Origin: Strigops habroptila
Lineage: Eukaryota > Chordata > Aves > Psittaciformes > Psittacidae
Reading direction: 5' to 3'
Assembly (NCBI RefSeq): GCF_004027225.2
Contig: NC_044278.2
Span: 97,208,743 to 97,272,742, forward strand
DNA length: 64,000 nt
Shown piece after piece: positions 40,874-54,472 of this stretch. Below the pieces are notes generated by a model. That model saw only the letters and a program-made list of their open reading frames with translations. It did not search any database and was not told the origin of the DNA. Position numbers and translations under genes: made by a program. The first letter of the stretch is position 1; each line of letters opens with the position of its first letter.

Positions 40874-40937
40874 CAGATTCAGATGCCTCATGGTAAGATT
40901 CATGTCAGATTCAGATGCCTCATAGTAAGATTCGTGT
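40874..40937. repeat. 32-bp tandem duplication
   Basis: Two adjacent 32-bp units (40874-40905 and 40906-40937) start CAGATTCAGATGCCTCAT and differ at two positions. This is a recent-looking slippage or duplication event. Confidence 0.9.
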
Positions 40938-43900
40938 CACTTAATAGTAAGTGTCTGAGTTATAGGTGCTTACTCCTTAGCTAATTTTCTTAGATGTGGG
41001 TGAAGAGAAATATGCTTTTCAAGGGCTTGATCTTGATTTAGGTCCTTACCCTAGGATGAGATTAAATTATACCCGATCTATGCTCCTTGGGAGTGCATGC
41101 TTCTAAAAAAGCACATGTTTATCTGTGTTTATCAGATTAACTGTACTTTGTCACAGCCCCTCCATCTGCATACATGAAGAAACCCAGGCCAGGCCATGCC
41201 TCCAGGCACTGATATGTGATTACCCATACCCTTTGTCAGCAGGCTGACTTTGCAGTAGACTTTGCCCAGGCGTGCTTCTGGGACTGACATGGACGTGGGG
41301 ATGTTGTCACTGGGAGGACTCATATGGTGATGAGAGGCTTAGTGAAGCAAAGAGAGTGAACCTGCATGGACGTGGGCATACCGGGCCACTTGGACTAAGA
41401 CCCTATATATGCTTCTGGCCGGTTTCATTTATGGGCCTAGAAGAGGCTTTTTATGTACTTGGATTTCTCGAAAACACATCTGAAATTATAGCAGCTCTCC
41501 ATCTGATTGGGTTTGAGATGATGAACACTACATCCCTGTGCAGGGGTATTTCTGGCCATGCACATCCTTGTCCAAGAAAAAATGGTGTTCCACCATCCTT
41601 TCTTGAACTTCCCATCACCTGAGTGATGTGGAGTGCAGATGCTGCCAGGTGCTTCATGATCAGCTTGACCAAATTCTCACATCTAAATCATTAACTGTAG
41701 TTCCTTGGATCACTTCTAAACCCAACTTTAACATGTATGCAATGTCTACTACTTTCCAGTCCTCTGTAAAAGTGGCTGCTCCTTTTGTGACACACATTCA
41801 GCAGCTGAACTGCTTCATGCACGAGCATCTGTAGAGGGGTCTAGGGGGTAAATAATTTGGAGCTGGTGGTATAGAGCATGCAAGTATTGAGTTTATTCCA
41901 TTCCCTGTTCTGTCGTCTCCTTCTTCAGGAGTATCTCACTGTGGCTATCAGGGAGCAGATGGGGGGAACTGCTTGCTGTTCTGGTGGTTAAAACTGAGGC
42001 AGACAACCATCCTCATTCTCATCAGTCTCCTTGTATTTAGTTACTCCTTTCTAGCTACTAGACTCATGAATTCTACACGGGCTTCTTACTTCACCTAATT
42101 GTTACTTTTCTTCTAATAGAAGATGTTTGGACCTTCCAGATTTTTATATATTTATCATATTTTCCACAGCTGTATTTAAGATCTGATGTCTGGAAAGTTC
42201 ATCACCTGCCATAGCATCCATTAGTCATTACTGTTTGTCTGTCACAAGTTCATTGGTGCTGAGTGACAATAGCCAAAGTAAATAGAAAATGTAACTGGAG
42301 AAGTAGAACACACTGTAATATTTGTCAGTTTCACCTCTTTTGGAGATTACTCTGTCATCAGTCACGACAAGTAAGAGCATTTTTTTCTTTTGTTTTGTTG
42401 GCTTCCTGGTCCCCATGTTATAAAGCACTTTAACCCAAACATTTACATTTCAGCCAGTTATGACCATTTTCAATTGTTTTCAAGCTAGTGCACACAACTG
42501 CTTGGCAGAAAGATTGTACAATAAGCTTATTTCAAATAAGTGTTTTACACATGTATGTTTTTAGACAATAGTGTTGCTTGCTGTCTTATCTGTGCCAGAA
42601 GACCACATAAAAAGCTGTATCATGATCCATTCCTTATTGATTTTGTCCTCTGAGATTATTCCAGATATGAGGCTTGAGTTTATGCTAACTCAAGATAGAA
42701 GGAAAATGTGTGCCTTTTTGAAGTCGATGGCAAAGTTCCTGTTGGTGTCAGAAGGGCCAAGATTTCACCCAAAGAAATTTGGCATCAGCTTCACTGGGGA
42801 AGCGTCAATATGGACTGCTCCAATAACATTCTTACTTAGTGCCAAAGCATCCACTCACTCTATGTCCAAACAGCAGAAAAGTCCAGATGGTGTCACATCA
42901 CACTGCCATCCAGATCCATTTCAAAAGAGTTTTAGAGCCAAATCTGATCAATATATTTAAAATGTTTGAATAAATTTTCTGTAACGCTCCAGTAGGTAGT
43001 TTCTAGGATAGATGCCACAGTTAACAGGATATGACTAACAATTATCCTCAGCTGAAGGAACTGGCCAAGGGTTCACTAGGATCCCTCTCTCTATATCTGA
43101 GTGACAGTCATCACAAAGAAACAGAATTGGAGAACTAGCATCTGTATCTGAGAAGAAAGGTCTTCCCCTTTTCACTTCATCACATTGCATTATGCAATAA
43201 CATATCCTGCAAGTGTCTGGTTTTGTGAACAGGAGAAAGTCTGCTCCTAAGGAAGCCAGGGCCCGGCTGAGCCTCTCCCTGGGCAGAAGCAGAAAGAAGA
43301 ACTTAGGGAAGTCACTGGCTGGCAATGAGTAGCTTTGCATCCTTCGTCTTCTTCAAACAAGGGCTAAAAGTGGATCAAGGGGATTTTAATCAGAAATTAA
43401 AGACTGGGAAATTCTAGATATGGGTGTGGCTTTCTCACACTTTGTCTTTGGAGGAAACTGGACATTGACCCGAGTAGAAGGATAAGTCTGTAGAGATTTT
43501 AGACCAGTGTTGGTTTTGCTTTGTTGGTCGATGAAACCCAGAAAGAGATTACAATTAAATTAAAATTGATTGGAGTTGAATGTGGGATTCTAAAACATAC
43601 AAATAAACAGCCTTTCTCTTAAAATCTGTAGTCCTTAATGAAATTTAGCTGTATCTTTTTTCAATCTTATATAATTTTATAATAAAATAGAAGAAAATGC
43701 AGAGATCTTCCTGGAGCTTCCTTTTAACTTGCATAACTGACCATAATGAGCTTCGTGGACCAGATCCTGCTTTAACTGGGGCAAACCCAGAGCAATTCTA
43801 TTTATTCTGATAAATCTCTTTGTAAGAAGAGCAGAGCCTGACCTTCCAGCACCAGTGTTTAGACTGTGTGCCATTAAAGCAAATTCAAACTCCACTGAAA

Positions 43901-44675
43901 GCTATAATGTTATTGGAAATTTTCCATATCTTTTATTGTCTATGTGCAAAATAGATCACTGTGCTCCCAACAGTTAATAATCTTTATTATGTAAGAATGA
44001 TCTGCACATAGTTAGAGACTTTAATCACTTTTTTAAAAGTAAACCATAATATTTACTGTTAAGATGTGGTGTGTGCTATGGATGTTCATGTTTATACGTT
44101 AAATCTATTACAGCCAAGTTGCTTTTAATATTTTTGAACCATCCTTGGCATCTTTTTGTAGCATTCATCGTCAGGGGAGGTGGAGAGTCCTCTATTGGCT
44201 AAAGCAATACATCTTCCACCCTTGGATCCTCCTGGCCAGAGGCTACGTAGCCTTGTGATTAGTATGTTAACTGCATATTTAGAAGGTAGAAAATTCCCCT
44301 TCTCTCGATCTTGTACTGCTAACATTAATATTTTCCATCTCTTGCTGCTGCTGCTGGTTTTATATTTTTTCTGTAACAAAAAAGCTCAGACATATCACCA
44401 CATATTTAATAGAATCAAATTACTGTAAATAAATAGAAAGATAGGGCTGACATTTTATCACATTATGGAAACAGAGGAGTCCTGTTATACACAAAAGAGG
44501 CATTTCACTTTCAGTTTTGAAGTAAGATTTTCAGAAACAAGCAACAATTTTTCCATGTTTTATCTCTCAGGTTTTTGCTAATGAGCAAAAACTCTTTAAA
44601 ATTCCCACTCCTGTAAAAACAAACATTGGACGCTAAAGAAGATAGGGTCCCAAAATTGTTATTATAGATACTGGC

Positions 44676-45057
44676 CTGAGAGTTGGGCTTGTTCAGCCTG
44701 GAGAAGAGAAGGTTCCAGGGAGACCTTAGAGCAGCTTCCAGTGCCTAAAGGGGGCCTACAAGAAATCTGGAGAGGGACTTTTTACAAGGGCATGTAGTGA
44801 CAGGACAAGGGCGAATGGCTTTAAACCGACAGAGAGTAGATTTAGATTAGATAGTAGGAAGAACTTCTTCCCTGTGAGGGTGGTGAGGTGCTGGCACAGC
44901 GTGCCCAGAGAACCTGTGGATGCCCCATCTCTGAAAGTGTTCAACGCCAGTTGGATGGGGCTTTGAGCAACCTGGTCTAGTGGAAGGTGTCCCTGCCTGT
45001 AGCAGAGGGGTGGAACTACATGATGTTCTAACCCAGGCCTTTCTATGATTCTGTGAT
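44676..45057 (+). mobile_element. CR1 LINE 3' end
   Basis: It reads GAGAGTTGGGCTTGTTCAGC, then CTGGAGAAGAGAAGG, the usual CR1 ORF2 C-terminal coding stretch. The middle matches the ACAGGACAAGGG...GGCTTTAAA region. It ends TTTCTATGATTCTGTGATAC, the CR1 tail. The + strand is the sense strand. It is 5'-truncated and has several indels, so it is older than the copies at 31.9 and 48.4 kb. A - strand frame of 101 codons over it is a shadow. Confidence 0.9.
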
Positions 45058-48000
45058 ACACTCAGATCTGTAGCTGAGCGTGTAGTATGCCATTTAATTT
45101 TTACCAGTAGCCCGTTACCACCAGACCCTGACTTTAGCTTGCCTTACAGCTATCTGCAGATGCTCCATTAACTATGAAGGGAACACTGAAGGACCAGCAC
45201 AAAAATGGACATCTACATTATACCTCTGCAGTTGGGTGAGCTAGCTCTCACATGTGACCTCTTCACTTTTACCCTTGTAGGTCTTTTGCACACACAGTTT
45301 TTACTGGATAGCAATGCAGACATCAGTGCCCAGCTCTGGCCTTGATTATGGATTCAATATTAGGTTTAACAGGTCAGGAATGTCTGCACAAGGACATATG
45401 TGCTGTTCATAGATACCACACTCTTTCACCCATCTTCAGCCCTGCTAACTCACCCTCCCAAGCTGTGTTGAGTCACATCTCAGGAAACAGCACAGGCCAA
45501 GGATCATTCCCAACAGGTGGAGTTGATGGGACCTTCTGGATTGGAAGAGAAAGAGGTTGTAATGGTATGAATACAAAGGTGTCATCCCTTTCATCCCACG
45601 TCCATGTCTTCCTGCTCTGTTTTGTTTGCTAGCATAGGTGTAGCCCAGGTGTCCCATCCTGTAAATATAAATATAATTGTTTGGTTCAATAACAGTTTTT
45701 TTCTAGCGCAGTGTTTTATTCATTACATTTCATCTGGTTAAATACTTCTTTTCCTAACTTGTTTTTTTGTTTTCATAGGTAAAATGTTTTGGATTAGGTA
45801 TATATTCGCTGACATCTCTGTAGGAGGTGGTAAATTGATGATGTTAAATATCAAGACAATTATTTTTGCTTATGGAACATTGTCTAATGTCTGTTGCAGA
45901 AGACCAACAACATTTTTCTGTAGGAGTGTTGTCACTTTTGATAAGCACCGTAGTGGTTTATTTTTCAGTATGGCATCTGCCCCTTTTCTTTCTTCTGTTG
46001 AGTTTATATAACATATACACAAGAATGATTAATCTATATTCTGTTTCGAGGGAAAACAGGTGTTTGACTATTCTTTTTCCTACTTGTTTTTCACCTCTAC
46101 CTTTCTGAAAATTTACTCATTCATAAAAGGGAGGTCTTCAGCATGTTGCTTTTTACTGGTTACTATTTATCCTTTTTTTAACAAAATTCCAAAAAAAAAA
46201 AAAAATCGGGGTCAGAAAAGCAGATTGCAAGTAAGTAGATTTGCTGTCTATTAGCATTTTAAAACCGTAGATCTGGACCACTGGATAATTTTTCCAAAAA
46301 TCTCAGAATCTCTTTCCAGAGCCTTGAAGTTGAATTGAAAATCTGAAATCCTTGGAATGAATGACAGAGGGTCAGAGAAATACTGAGCTGAAGCCAAATC
46401 CTTGTCAAACTATGTGGGTCTGTGCCAGACCTGGGCCACATTAACAACGCTTGACAAGTTAGACATTCTCTGAATAGTTAATTTCCCGGCTATTTTAGTC
46501 CATCAAACCAGTCACTGTCTTGGGCACAAGATCCAGTGTTAGTACTTCACATTCGATCCCTCAACTCCCATAAGGACAATCTCAAGCTCTCAGTAATGTG
46601 TCTCAGTACAAAACCTGTGCTGTAATTGCAGGGTCTCATTTCTTGGTACACGTCTTGACCTGCAGGATGGCTGGGTATCCTCCACATTTCTCTCTCTGAC
46701 TGTTTGTTAGAGCAATTTAATAAAATGCTGCAAGCACTACCTGGATATAGAATTTAAGTAGGTCAACTTCTCTGAAAAAGCTGCAGAGTTCTCTAGTGGT
46801 TGGAAACAATAATCAATATTCATGAGCCTTGCAATATCACTCAAAGGCCTTGTTTAGATTAGAGAGATCTATTGTGCTAGCTACTCTACAAAGACATAGA
46901 AAACACCTCTCCAAAAGACTGCTACCAGAATTTAGAGTAGGTAAAGTAATGGAAGTAGCAGGGTAATGGAAATAGCGGGGGAAAGACAGAGAAAAAGCAA
47001 TAGGGAGCAGCTTGAGACACCACTTACTTAGTAGAATATTTTAGATGTATTGTCTTTATTCACTTTTCGTGATGTAATGTGTGAAGCCAAATTGTGCTGA
47101 TGCAATCCACCTTTTGTGGAGTGCAGGACCTGGAAAACAAATATTATTACCTGTGATTTCTTGATCTGAGTGGGTACTGCTCTTTCCTGATGCTGGTTTG
47201 TGACTCCCTGCCCTTTAGGCATGGCAGCTAATCTCCTCCCCAGGTGAGGCAAGGATCCAAAGCTCTTTCCCTCATGAGGAAAAGGCAGCAGGTAGGGGGA
47301 AATGCATCAGTGGCTCGTTTCTTCCTGTGTGCCTGACTTGCTGGAACAGGAAGATGATAAAGGCCTATGGAAGGACAACCTTGTTCCTCCTAATGCTTCT
47401 GAGCAGTTCATAAAACCTAAATGCACAAAGTTTCCAAACTACTTTAATTTGTGACCGCCTCCTTAATAGTTAGTATTGTCTTCAGTCAACACAATCAGGA
47501 TGGACGTGATGACAGTGAATGTGAAACACTGCTTGAGTTGCAGACAATGGTTCTCAAAAACAGCCGTATAGGTAGCGCATACATTAAAGAAGCTGTGAAA
47601 ACTTGGAAACAATGCAGAGAATGGTGATAACTTATGAGGAATAGAGAAATGCCTTATAATGAAAGACGCAAGGGCATTCCTCTGCTCATTGCATACAACA
47701 CCAAAAGGCAACCTACATTCTAATATGACAAGAAAATATTCGTTATTATTATTTTTCTTAACCTGTCAGAGAAAAACATGATAAAAACCAATGTGAGGCT
47801 GTTAATGCCAATCAAATTCAAGTTAGGAGTAAAACATGAATTTTCAGCAGCAAAGATGATTAACTGCTAGGACAAACTAGCATGGGAACATCTGCCTTAG
47901 ACTTTGTAAAAAGTTGTTTTGGTCTAAAGCAAGCCTCAATAAGACTGTGTAGTGGACTTCAAACAGGAGGGGAAGTAGGGGACAATTCGTGCCTTAATCA

Positions 48001-48393
48001 GAAAGTTTAGCCACATCATCTCTTAGGTTCCCTCCAACCTCACAGTCTAAGGCTCTGGCAAGGTTTTCTGTCATAGAGAACACAAGAGTTGGGTTTGAGA
48101 GGAAGGAGTCCAATCTGTACTGAAAGTGTTTTCAAGTGCCCATGGTATTCAGGGTGATGCCATGTACAACCTGTTCTCTTCATTCTCAGTGGCACAAAGG
48201 GAGCAGGAAAGATCAGAACGGTAAGTACTTTTGTGAGGTGATAGCTGTGCTAAAGGAGTAGGTATAATTTCAGTGGTTTTAATTTTGATTTAGAAGATAG
48301 TGAGGACTTATATTTAAAGAATATTTCCCTATGTGTATGAAAACTGTAATCTATATAGCAGATATTTTGTGGGGTATGCTCTGTAAATTAACA
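45058..48393. other. intergenic, no gene seen
   Basis: AT-rich, with an A15 run at 46191-46205. Around 48010-48050 a short ATCATCTCTTAGG...CCTCCAACC stretch resembles a decayed CR1 tail but is too short to call. A 31-base segment at 48190-48220 has textbook splice-like edges. Confidence 0.5.
46191..46205. repeat. A15 homopolymer
   Basis: Fifteen consecutive A; no processed gene is recognised upstream. Confidence 0.9.
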
Positions 48394-48658
48394 GGTTCAA
48401 ACTTTAGCAGGGGAAGTTTAGATTAGAGATAAAGAACAAGTTCTTTAGTGAGAGGGTGGTGAGGCAATGGAATGGGTTGCCCAAGGAAGTTGTGAAGGCT
48501 CCGTCCCTGGCAGTGTTCAAGGCCAGGTTGGATGGAGTCTTGGGTGACATGGTTTAGTGCTGGGTGTCCCTGCCCATGGCAGGGGGGTTGGAACTAGATG
48601 ATCTTAAGGTCCTTTCCAACCCTAACTATTCTATGATTCTCTGATTCTATGTTTCTAT
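48394..48658 (+). mobile_element. CR1 LINE 3' end, young subfamily
   Basis: This sense-strand CR1 runs from GGTTCAAACTTTAGCAGGGG through the final ORF2 codons (TGGAATGGGTTGCCCAAGGA), the 3' UTR (CTGCCCATGGCAGGGGGGTT) and the tail CTATGATTCTCTGATTCTATG. About 265 bp long and strongly 5'-truncated. It is in inverted orientation to, and nearly identical with, the 3' portion of the copy at 31902-32225. Confidence 0.92.
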
Positions 48659-51600
48659 AGCACATCTGATCCCATTCTGAGTCATCAGTCTAAGTACTGG
48701 AGTGCTCCTCTGGAGTACTGAGGAGTAATCCCAGACTTGTGTTTTGAAAAGCATGGTTGTCTTTCTGCATTTCGAGTCCCAAGCCCATGCAAAACAACAA
48801 GTTCGAATCATGTGTGGTGCAGCCTGATTGCTGAACAAAATAACACAAGAACCTCCATAATCATTTCCAAAAGCATTTTCCAGTATATGTTTGATGCATT
48901 GTGCAATGGAATTTCTGCCAATAATACCCAGCACAAGGGGAAAGTGATATAAATGTCTAATAACAGCTATAAAGATGAAGCACTATGCAATAAAAACCAG
49001 AACTGTGTTGAACAAGCCAGCTGAGAACAGCCCACACGTGAAGCAAGAGAGAGGTCATCTCTTGTCATTCATGAAATTATGCTCTAAATCAGAGACAGAG
49101 TGCGGCAGAGGAGTCCAGTGCAGGGTGTTTGCAAATGCACTGAGTGGGAGTATCTGAAAATTGTGAGAGATAAAATTGATAAAGAAGTGATGTTTTGAGA
49201 CAAAGGAAAGCATTTAGAGTTCCTGCAAACTCAGCAATTGACCTGAGTTGTGGCTGGTAGGGAGAGAATGAATATTGTCTTGATTTAAGAATTTCTTTCA
49301 TGTTTGTTTTCTTGCCGGTATTCCCTTAAGTAATGAAATTAAATAATTCAGCTTTCATAGGAGATGAAAGTTGAATCATGTTCTTTCCTTCTGTATAGAT
49401 GGATGCTCTCCACTAGGATTCATATCAATTTGGGGCAGTTATTACTGAAGATCTTCTCTTCAAAGCATATCATATTCAGCACTGCTGCACATGAAGCCCT
49501 GCAGCACATTTATGAGGCAGCAGAGAAAATAGTATTACCCACAATTCTCTGACAACGGGTGGGACAGATATAGGTAAAATTTTTATCATGGCTGCAAGAT
49601 CAGCAAAAATAAGAAAGGGACTGGGATATCAGAGCCTCCTGTTCTCAACCATAAAACAAAACGTAATGAATATGACCTAGAAGATCCTTCTACAGGTTGG
49701 GCGCAAAACCATACAAATGATCTGTGGACAGTATTTGTAATGGTTCAGTCAGGAAGGATGATCAGGACTCTGCAGCGAACCATCTCAGGATTTGCCCAAA
49801 GGTTTCACTGGTGACCTGTAATGGACTATAAAACAGGACTGCAACATTTTGTAAATGAGCTGAGAAGGGCTGCAAAACTTTTGGAAGATAATATTAACAT
49901 TAAAAAAATCCTGACAATTGTGTTTGAAAAGATCGAATAAATAGAATGGATGGATTGCAGTAAGGACAAGTTTCACTCAAGCAATAAAAGGGGCAAATCC
50001 TGCAACAGGAACAGCAGGCAGTTTTCCTTGCAGAGAGTTCTGAGGGTTCTAAAGAAATGAAGTTGAATCTGAATCAACAGCAGGATGACTACTGCAAAAA
50101 AACAACTACAACCCCAGGAGCTCCAAACTGGAGAGGGGCCTGGAAGGCAGACCAAAGGAAGTACAACTGGAATGTAATTTGTATCCACACTTGAATTTAA
50201 TTCAAAATTGTGATTATTTTTAGAGTCGAGAAACTACTTAGATTTCTCAGGCGGTGGGGCTGAAAGCACAGCCATTAAGTATCATGCTAAGGAAGGATGA
50301 GTTTACTTGGGCCTTCTGTGGGTGAAGCATGGGAGAGTCATGGATCTGCTGGCAAATGTAAGAGCAGCCTTTGGGGCTGAGATACCCACCTGTGCCACAT
50401 GCCACCCTGTTATGCTAGCCCCTGGTTTTAATTTTTTTTTAATGCTTAAAAAGGTCTGTTTGTTTATTTGTCATTCCTCTAGGAAAAACATGGCTTCCCT
50501 GGAAGGACCTTCCCTGGAATTTAGTACTGAAAGGAATCAGATTCAATACAATCTCAGTTACTGTTTTAAAACAGGTTTTTTTGTATACCAAGAACCAGCT
50601 CTACAGTAAACCCCCCGTTGCAGAACATGCAAAGAATTGCACAGTCATTTTAATGGACTCTTTTCTCTGGCATGCTGACAGAACAGAGGAGACCTTCGAA
50701 ACATCATGTCAAAAGTTTCTTCCAAATTGTATGGAATCAGGATCTCAGCGTACACCAGGCATAAGTTTCAGCAAGGCTTCAGCCTTCAAGCTGAGCCTCT
50801 ATTATTTAAAGGGTGAGAGTTTTGTCTTCTCAAAAAATTCAGCTGAATCGGCAGTGTGGTGTCATTAAAACCCTTGTTTGGGAGAAGGGTGAACTAGTTT
50901 TTGCTAGCTGGCACACAAGTAGGATCATGGTTCTGTTCCAAAAGCTGCTGTAGATCCACTTGAAAACTTGTCTTTTATTGCCTGGGGTACTCACATTCCT
51001 TGTGCTTATTTCTGACACATGTACAGTACAGTCACCAAAATGTGAGAAGCATGTGGTAGAACTGGCAAAACCTTGCTTTTCAAGACATTCACTGGACTTT
51101 CTGCCTGCAGCCAAATGAGGAATATGCTGCATTAGAATTACTATCAAGGAATTAAAGTTTTCTTAATGGCTTTTCTTTATGCTTTAAACAGGTTGCAGCC
51201 TTGGGTAGCATAGGCAAGACAAAGGGTCAAGTATTAATTCACAAGACATAAAAAGTAGGTTTGTTTTCCTTCATTTCAGCAGTGCTATGACTTGAGCCAA
51301 ACCTGTTTATGGGGATGTGATGGCGGCAGGAGGCCCAGCGCTGATATTCAGTTAAGCAAAGCAGATTGCTGCCCATATCTTGACACCACATATGTGAATT
51401 GTCAAAAACATACTTTAAAGGGAAACAATTCCCCTGCTTTCACACTTTCTGGCTTCACTGGATGGAGAATATTGCTGTAAGTTGCCAACTCGAGTCTGGC
51501 AAAGTTAATCAACTTTGCATTGGAGTGAGAAAATCTGACAGCATGAATTTTCAAAAGCATGAGTGTATATATATAGGAAAGCCTAGGAGAAGTTTTTGTT

Positions 51601-54409
51601 TTCAAAAAATGAATTTCTAAGGCTTATATAGTGGTATTTCTTTTCTATAACATGCTGGATTCTGCTTTTAGGAACTTTTGTCATTGTTTTAAGTGTTCAT
51701 TCCAGGCTACTGAAGCAGGCTTTCATATGCTGTTGTATATGAGTGGCAAAATACCCTGAAGCTAGGAGACAAATTTTAGTGGCACCGGATCGTCCTGCAG
51801 GTATGTTTATGTTTTGCAACTTTTTTTAGTCTTTTCAAATTTGTCGTCAGGAAGCTAAAGTTGATATCAAAGGGATAGAAAAAAGAGCTCAGTCATTTCA
51901 AATCTGGGACCAAAAGCAAACTTTGGCTATCTGGGTGGATTGGTGACTAGAATACAGCATCTTACAGTTTAAAGAAGACATCTTGAAGACAACAGATGAT
52001 AATTACAGTGAAATAGCTGCATGTATATGGCCAGACTTTCTTGTTAGCTAATGCAACTTTGCACTTCTGTAACATTTGCAGAAACACAGTAAGTGCAAAA
52101 GCAGAGCTGTTATGCCCTGTAATTGTGTGCAGAACTTCTGTAGAGTTGGAAAAGTTTTCTCAAGGGGACTCCCAGGATTCTGCAACACAAATCATACCAG
52201 GTACAGTCTGACTTCGTTTACTTCAATAGAAAAATGAGTGTGGAATTTCTCTCACGTTATTTGAATGGCACCGTCCAAAGATGTACTGAGTAACACAGAG
52301 AAGATTCTCTCCGATAATTGCTCATTTTGATAACTGATTCATAATTTTGTAAATGTATACATTTTGCTAACTGCTAAGATCACTGTAAAATATGAAGTAC
52401 TGTCTTAGCAACAGTTTCCTGCTTCCTGAAGATTATTGTAAAGTAACACAGTATTCTCCAAGGTCTAGTCAGAAACTAGTGTTCCTATACATGCAAATCT
52501 CTCACTGCTATCTGGAAAACACTATTATAATGAAAAACACGAATTCTCCAATATTGGTGGGAAAATATTACATTTCTATGTCTCTGTAGTTGGATAAACT
52601 GCTCTTTATAACTTTCTAACTCTGTAAAGGAGGCCTGTACTGCTGCAGACCTTTGAAGGGAACACAGGCTAATTAAGAGTCACAGTGCAAGCCTGTGAGA
52701 CTTTGGAAGTAAAGCTGTGTTTGACAAACACTTTGAGCATAAATGGGTCCAGCCCAAAAAAGCAGCCTTTGGCTCCCAGCAACCCCTCACTGCTCATTCC
52801 CAGCCCTGCAGCTCCTCCACCCCTGCAACAGCCTGGGTCCAAGGCAGGTGGGAGGACCTGCTCCAATTAAAATTAACATGGCAAAAAGGAAAGGAAAAAA
52901 ATTGGATTAATTTGTTATGAGGAACTGTGGGAAGGGGAACAAGGGGCTTGGTAGTTGAAATGAGAATGCAGCTTTTAGTGACAGAGCCCTTGGAAAGCAT
53001 TCGTGGGCTCTAACTTCAGCTACTAACAATTTACATTGCCCGTCAGCTTTGTCTCTTTGGCAGCCATTTCTCTTTACTTTTTAATAATCGGGGAGTTTTA
53101 ACCTCTACAGAAAGAGACATTTTCATTTTTCCTGAGAAAAATGCCTTTCCTTAACTGTTTTCCTTTAGTACTTTTTTCCTGTAACTTATTCGTAAGTCAG
53201 ACCAAGACAAGAAGCAACACAGTGGCACCAAACCCTATTTCCTTTCCACTCTTGCACACAAGTATTGATTGCTAAGAACAATCTCTATTGCTTTGCTCAT
53301 TTTAGAGATATTCCTCTCCATGCAGTTTTTATTTCATTTCCTGTGAGCATGTGTTAGCCAAGGTAAACTCACCCCACAGCACAGCAAACATGAACAAAGT
53401 AAATACATGAAGCTTATGGCTTTTTTTAAGTTGGGTGCTATTCATCTTGCTGGAACAAACAAACAATCAGAACCCCCTGCTTGGCAAAACACATTTTCGA
53501 GCTGAAATATAGCTCTTATTTCTCTAATGTAAAATCTGCAAAGGAGCCATCGGTGTTGTGGAGGAGAGTTTCTATAACAACTAAGTAGACCTGCAGGGTT
53601 TTCATGGCTGACAAGAAAGACTAAAGTGAAAGAAATTCTCCTCAAATTCATATCTCTCTGTCACACGAATGCCTTCGCTATATCCTCATTGTTCATGAAG
53701 ATCTGCCTCCAGGTTGGCTTTTCCTCTGGAGTGTTCTGAGACCTTCTGTGCCTCATGAACAGCCTCAGTGTGCTCCCCGGTGCCTGGGTATGGGCACATG
53801 AGTTGGGCACAGCCAATGCTGACAGTAGTCTCAAAAACACCCTTCTCAAATGTTCTGTTTTGTGCAATGCACTTTTTGGGTACATGTGACTTCCCCACAG
53901 ACTGGGAAGAGGATTTCCCAGCTCAACTGACTCAATGTTCATCTGAAGTTTGTGACACGGCCTTTTCCTCACCACTAATTCTCTGAAAACAGCTTTCCAC
54001 CGTAATCTACTATCTCACTTCTGCCTGTTGTTGGTGAGGAAGGGCTAATGCCAAAAGTACACACGGGCAATCCCAGGCAGATGCAGTTTCATTGTATGCA
54101 GCTCATCAGAAACTTTCCTTTTTCCCTCTGGAGGTACTCCCCTGCTCCCTCACAGCGCAGCTGACTCAAAAGAAATCTTGAATTTATCAGCTGAAAAACC
54201 CTAGCAACTTCCTCACAGCTAGATAAACTATCTGCAAATGCAAATAGTTGATTTGAACCAGCTGTACATCACCTGGAACATTTTCACTGCAGCAATCTGT
54301 AGCAGAGGAGAAAATGATCTTTTATTTATCTCTCTTAAAAGTATCACAAAAATAGTCTCTGAATTCAGAGATTTGTACCGGTGGTTGTCTGGATGCCTTG
54401 TGGTTTTGC

Positions 54410-54472
54410 TGTGTTGTTTGTTTTTTGTTTGGGTATTTATTTTGTTGCTTGGTTTTGGTTTTTTTTTCTGTA
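54410..54472. repeat. T/G-rich low-complexity run
   Basis: A nearly pure G/T stretch (TTGTTTGTTTTTTG and similar). Translation gives a spurious membrane-like Leu/Phe/Val-rich peptide. Confidence 0.8.

Larger units (their letters stand above)
37484..44675. other. intergenic, no gene seen
   Basis: This contains two short direct duplications (37987-38030 and 40874-40937) and a CAA/AAT-rich stretch at about 39119-39155. The 129-codon frame at 42571-42960 and the Cys-containing - strand frame at 43340-43035 lack recognisable domains or splice context. Confidence 0.5.

Noticed and set aside
43035..43340. - strand frame with CRICYCIMQC ... LCDDC, suggestive of a zinc finger
   Set aside because: Cys spacing fits no zinc-binding family that I know, and there are no splice sites or flanking homology.
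48005..48055. Possible decayed CR1 tail
   Set aside because: Only about 35-40 bases resemble the CR1 3' end, with mismatches; too short to support.
53661..53975. Two overlapping - strand frames that look faintly protein-like, considered as a processed pseudogene
   Set aside because: No parent protein recognised, no poly(A) tail and no target duplication.
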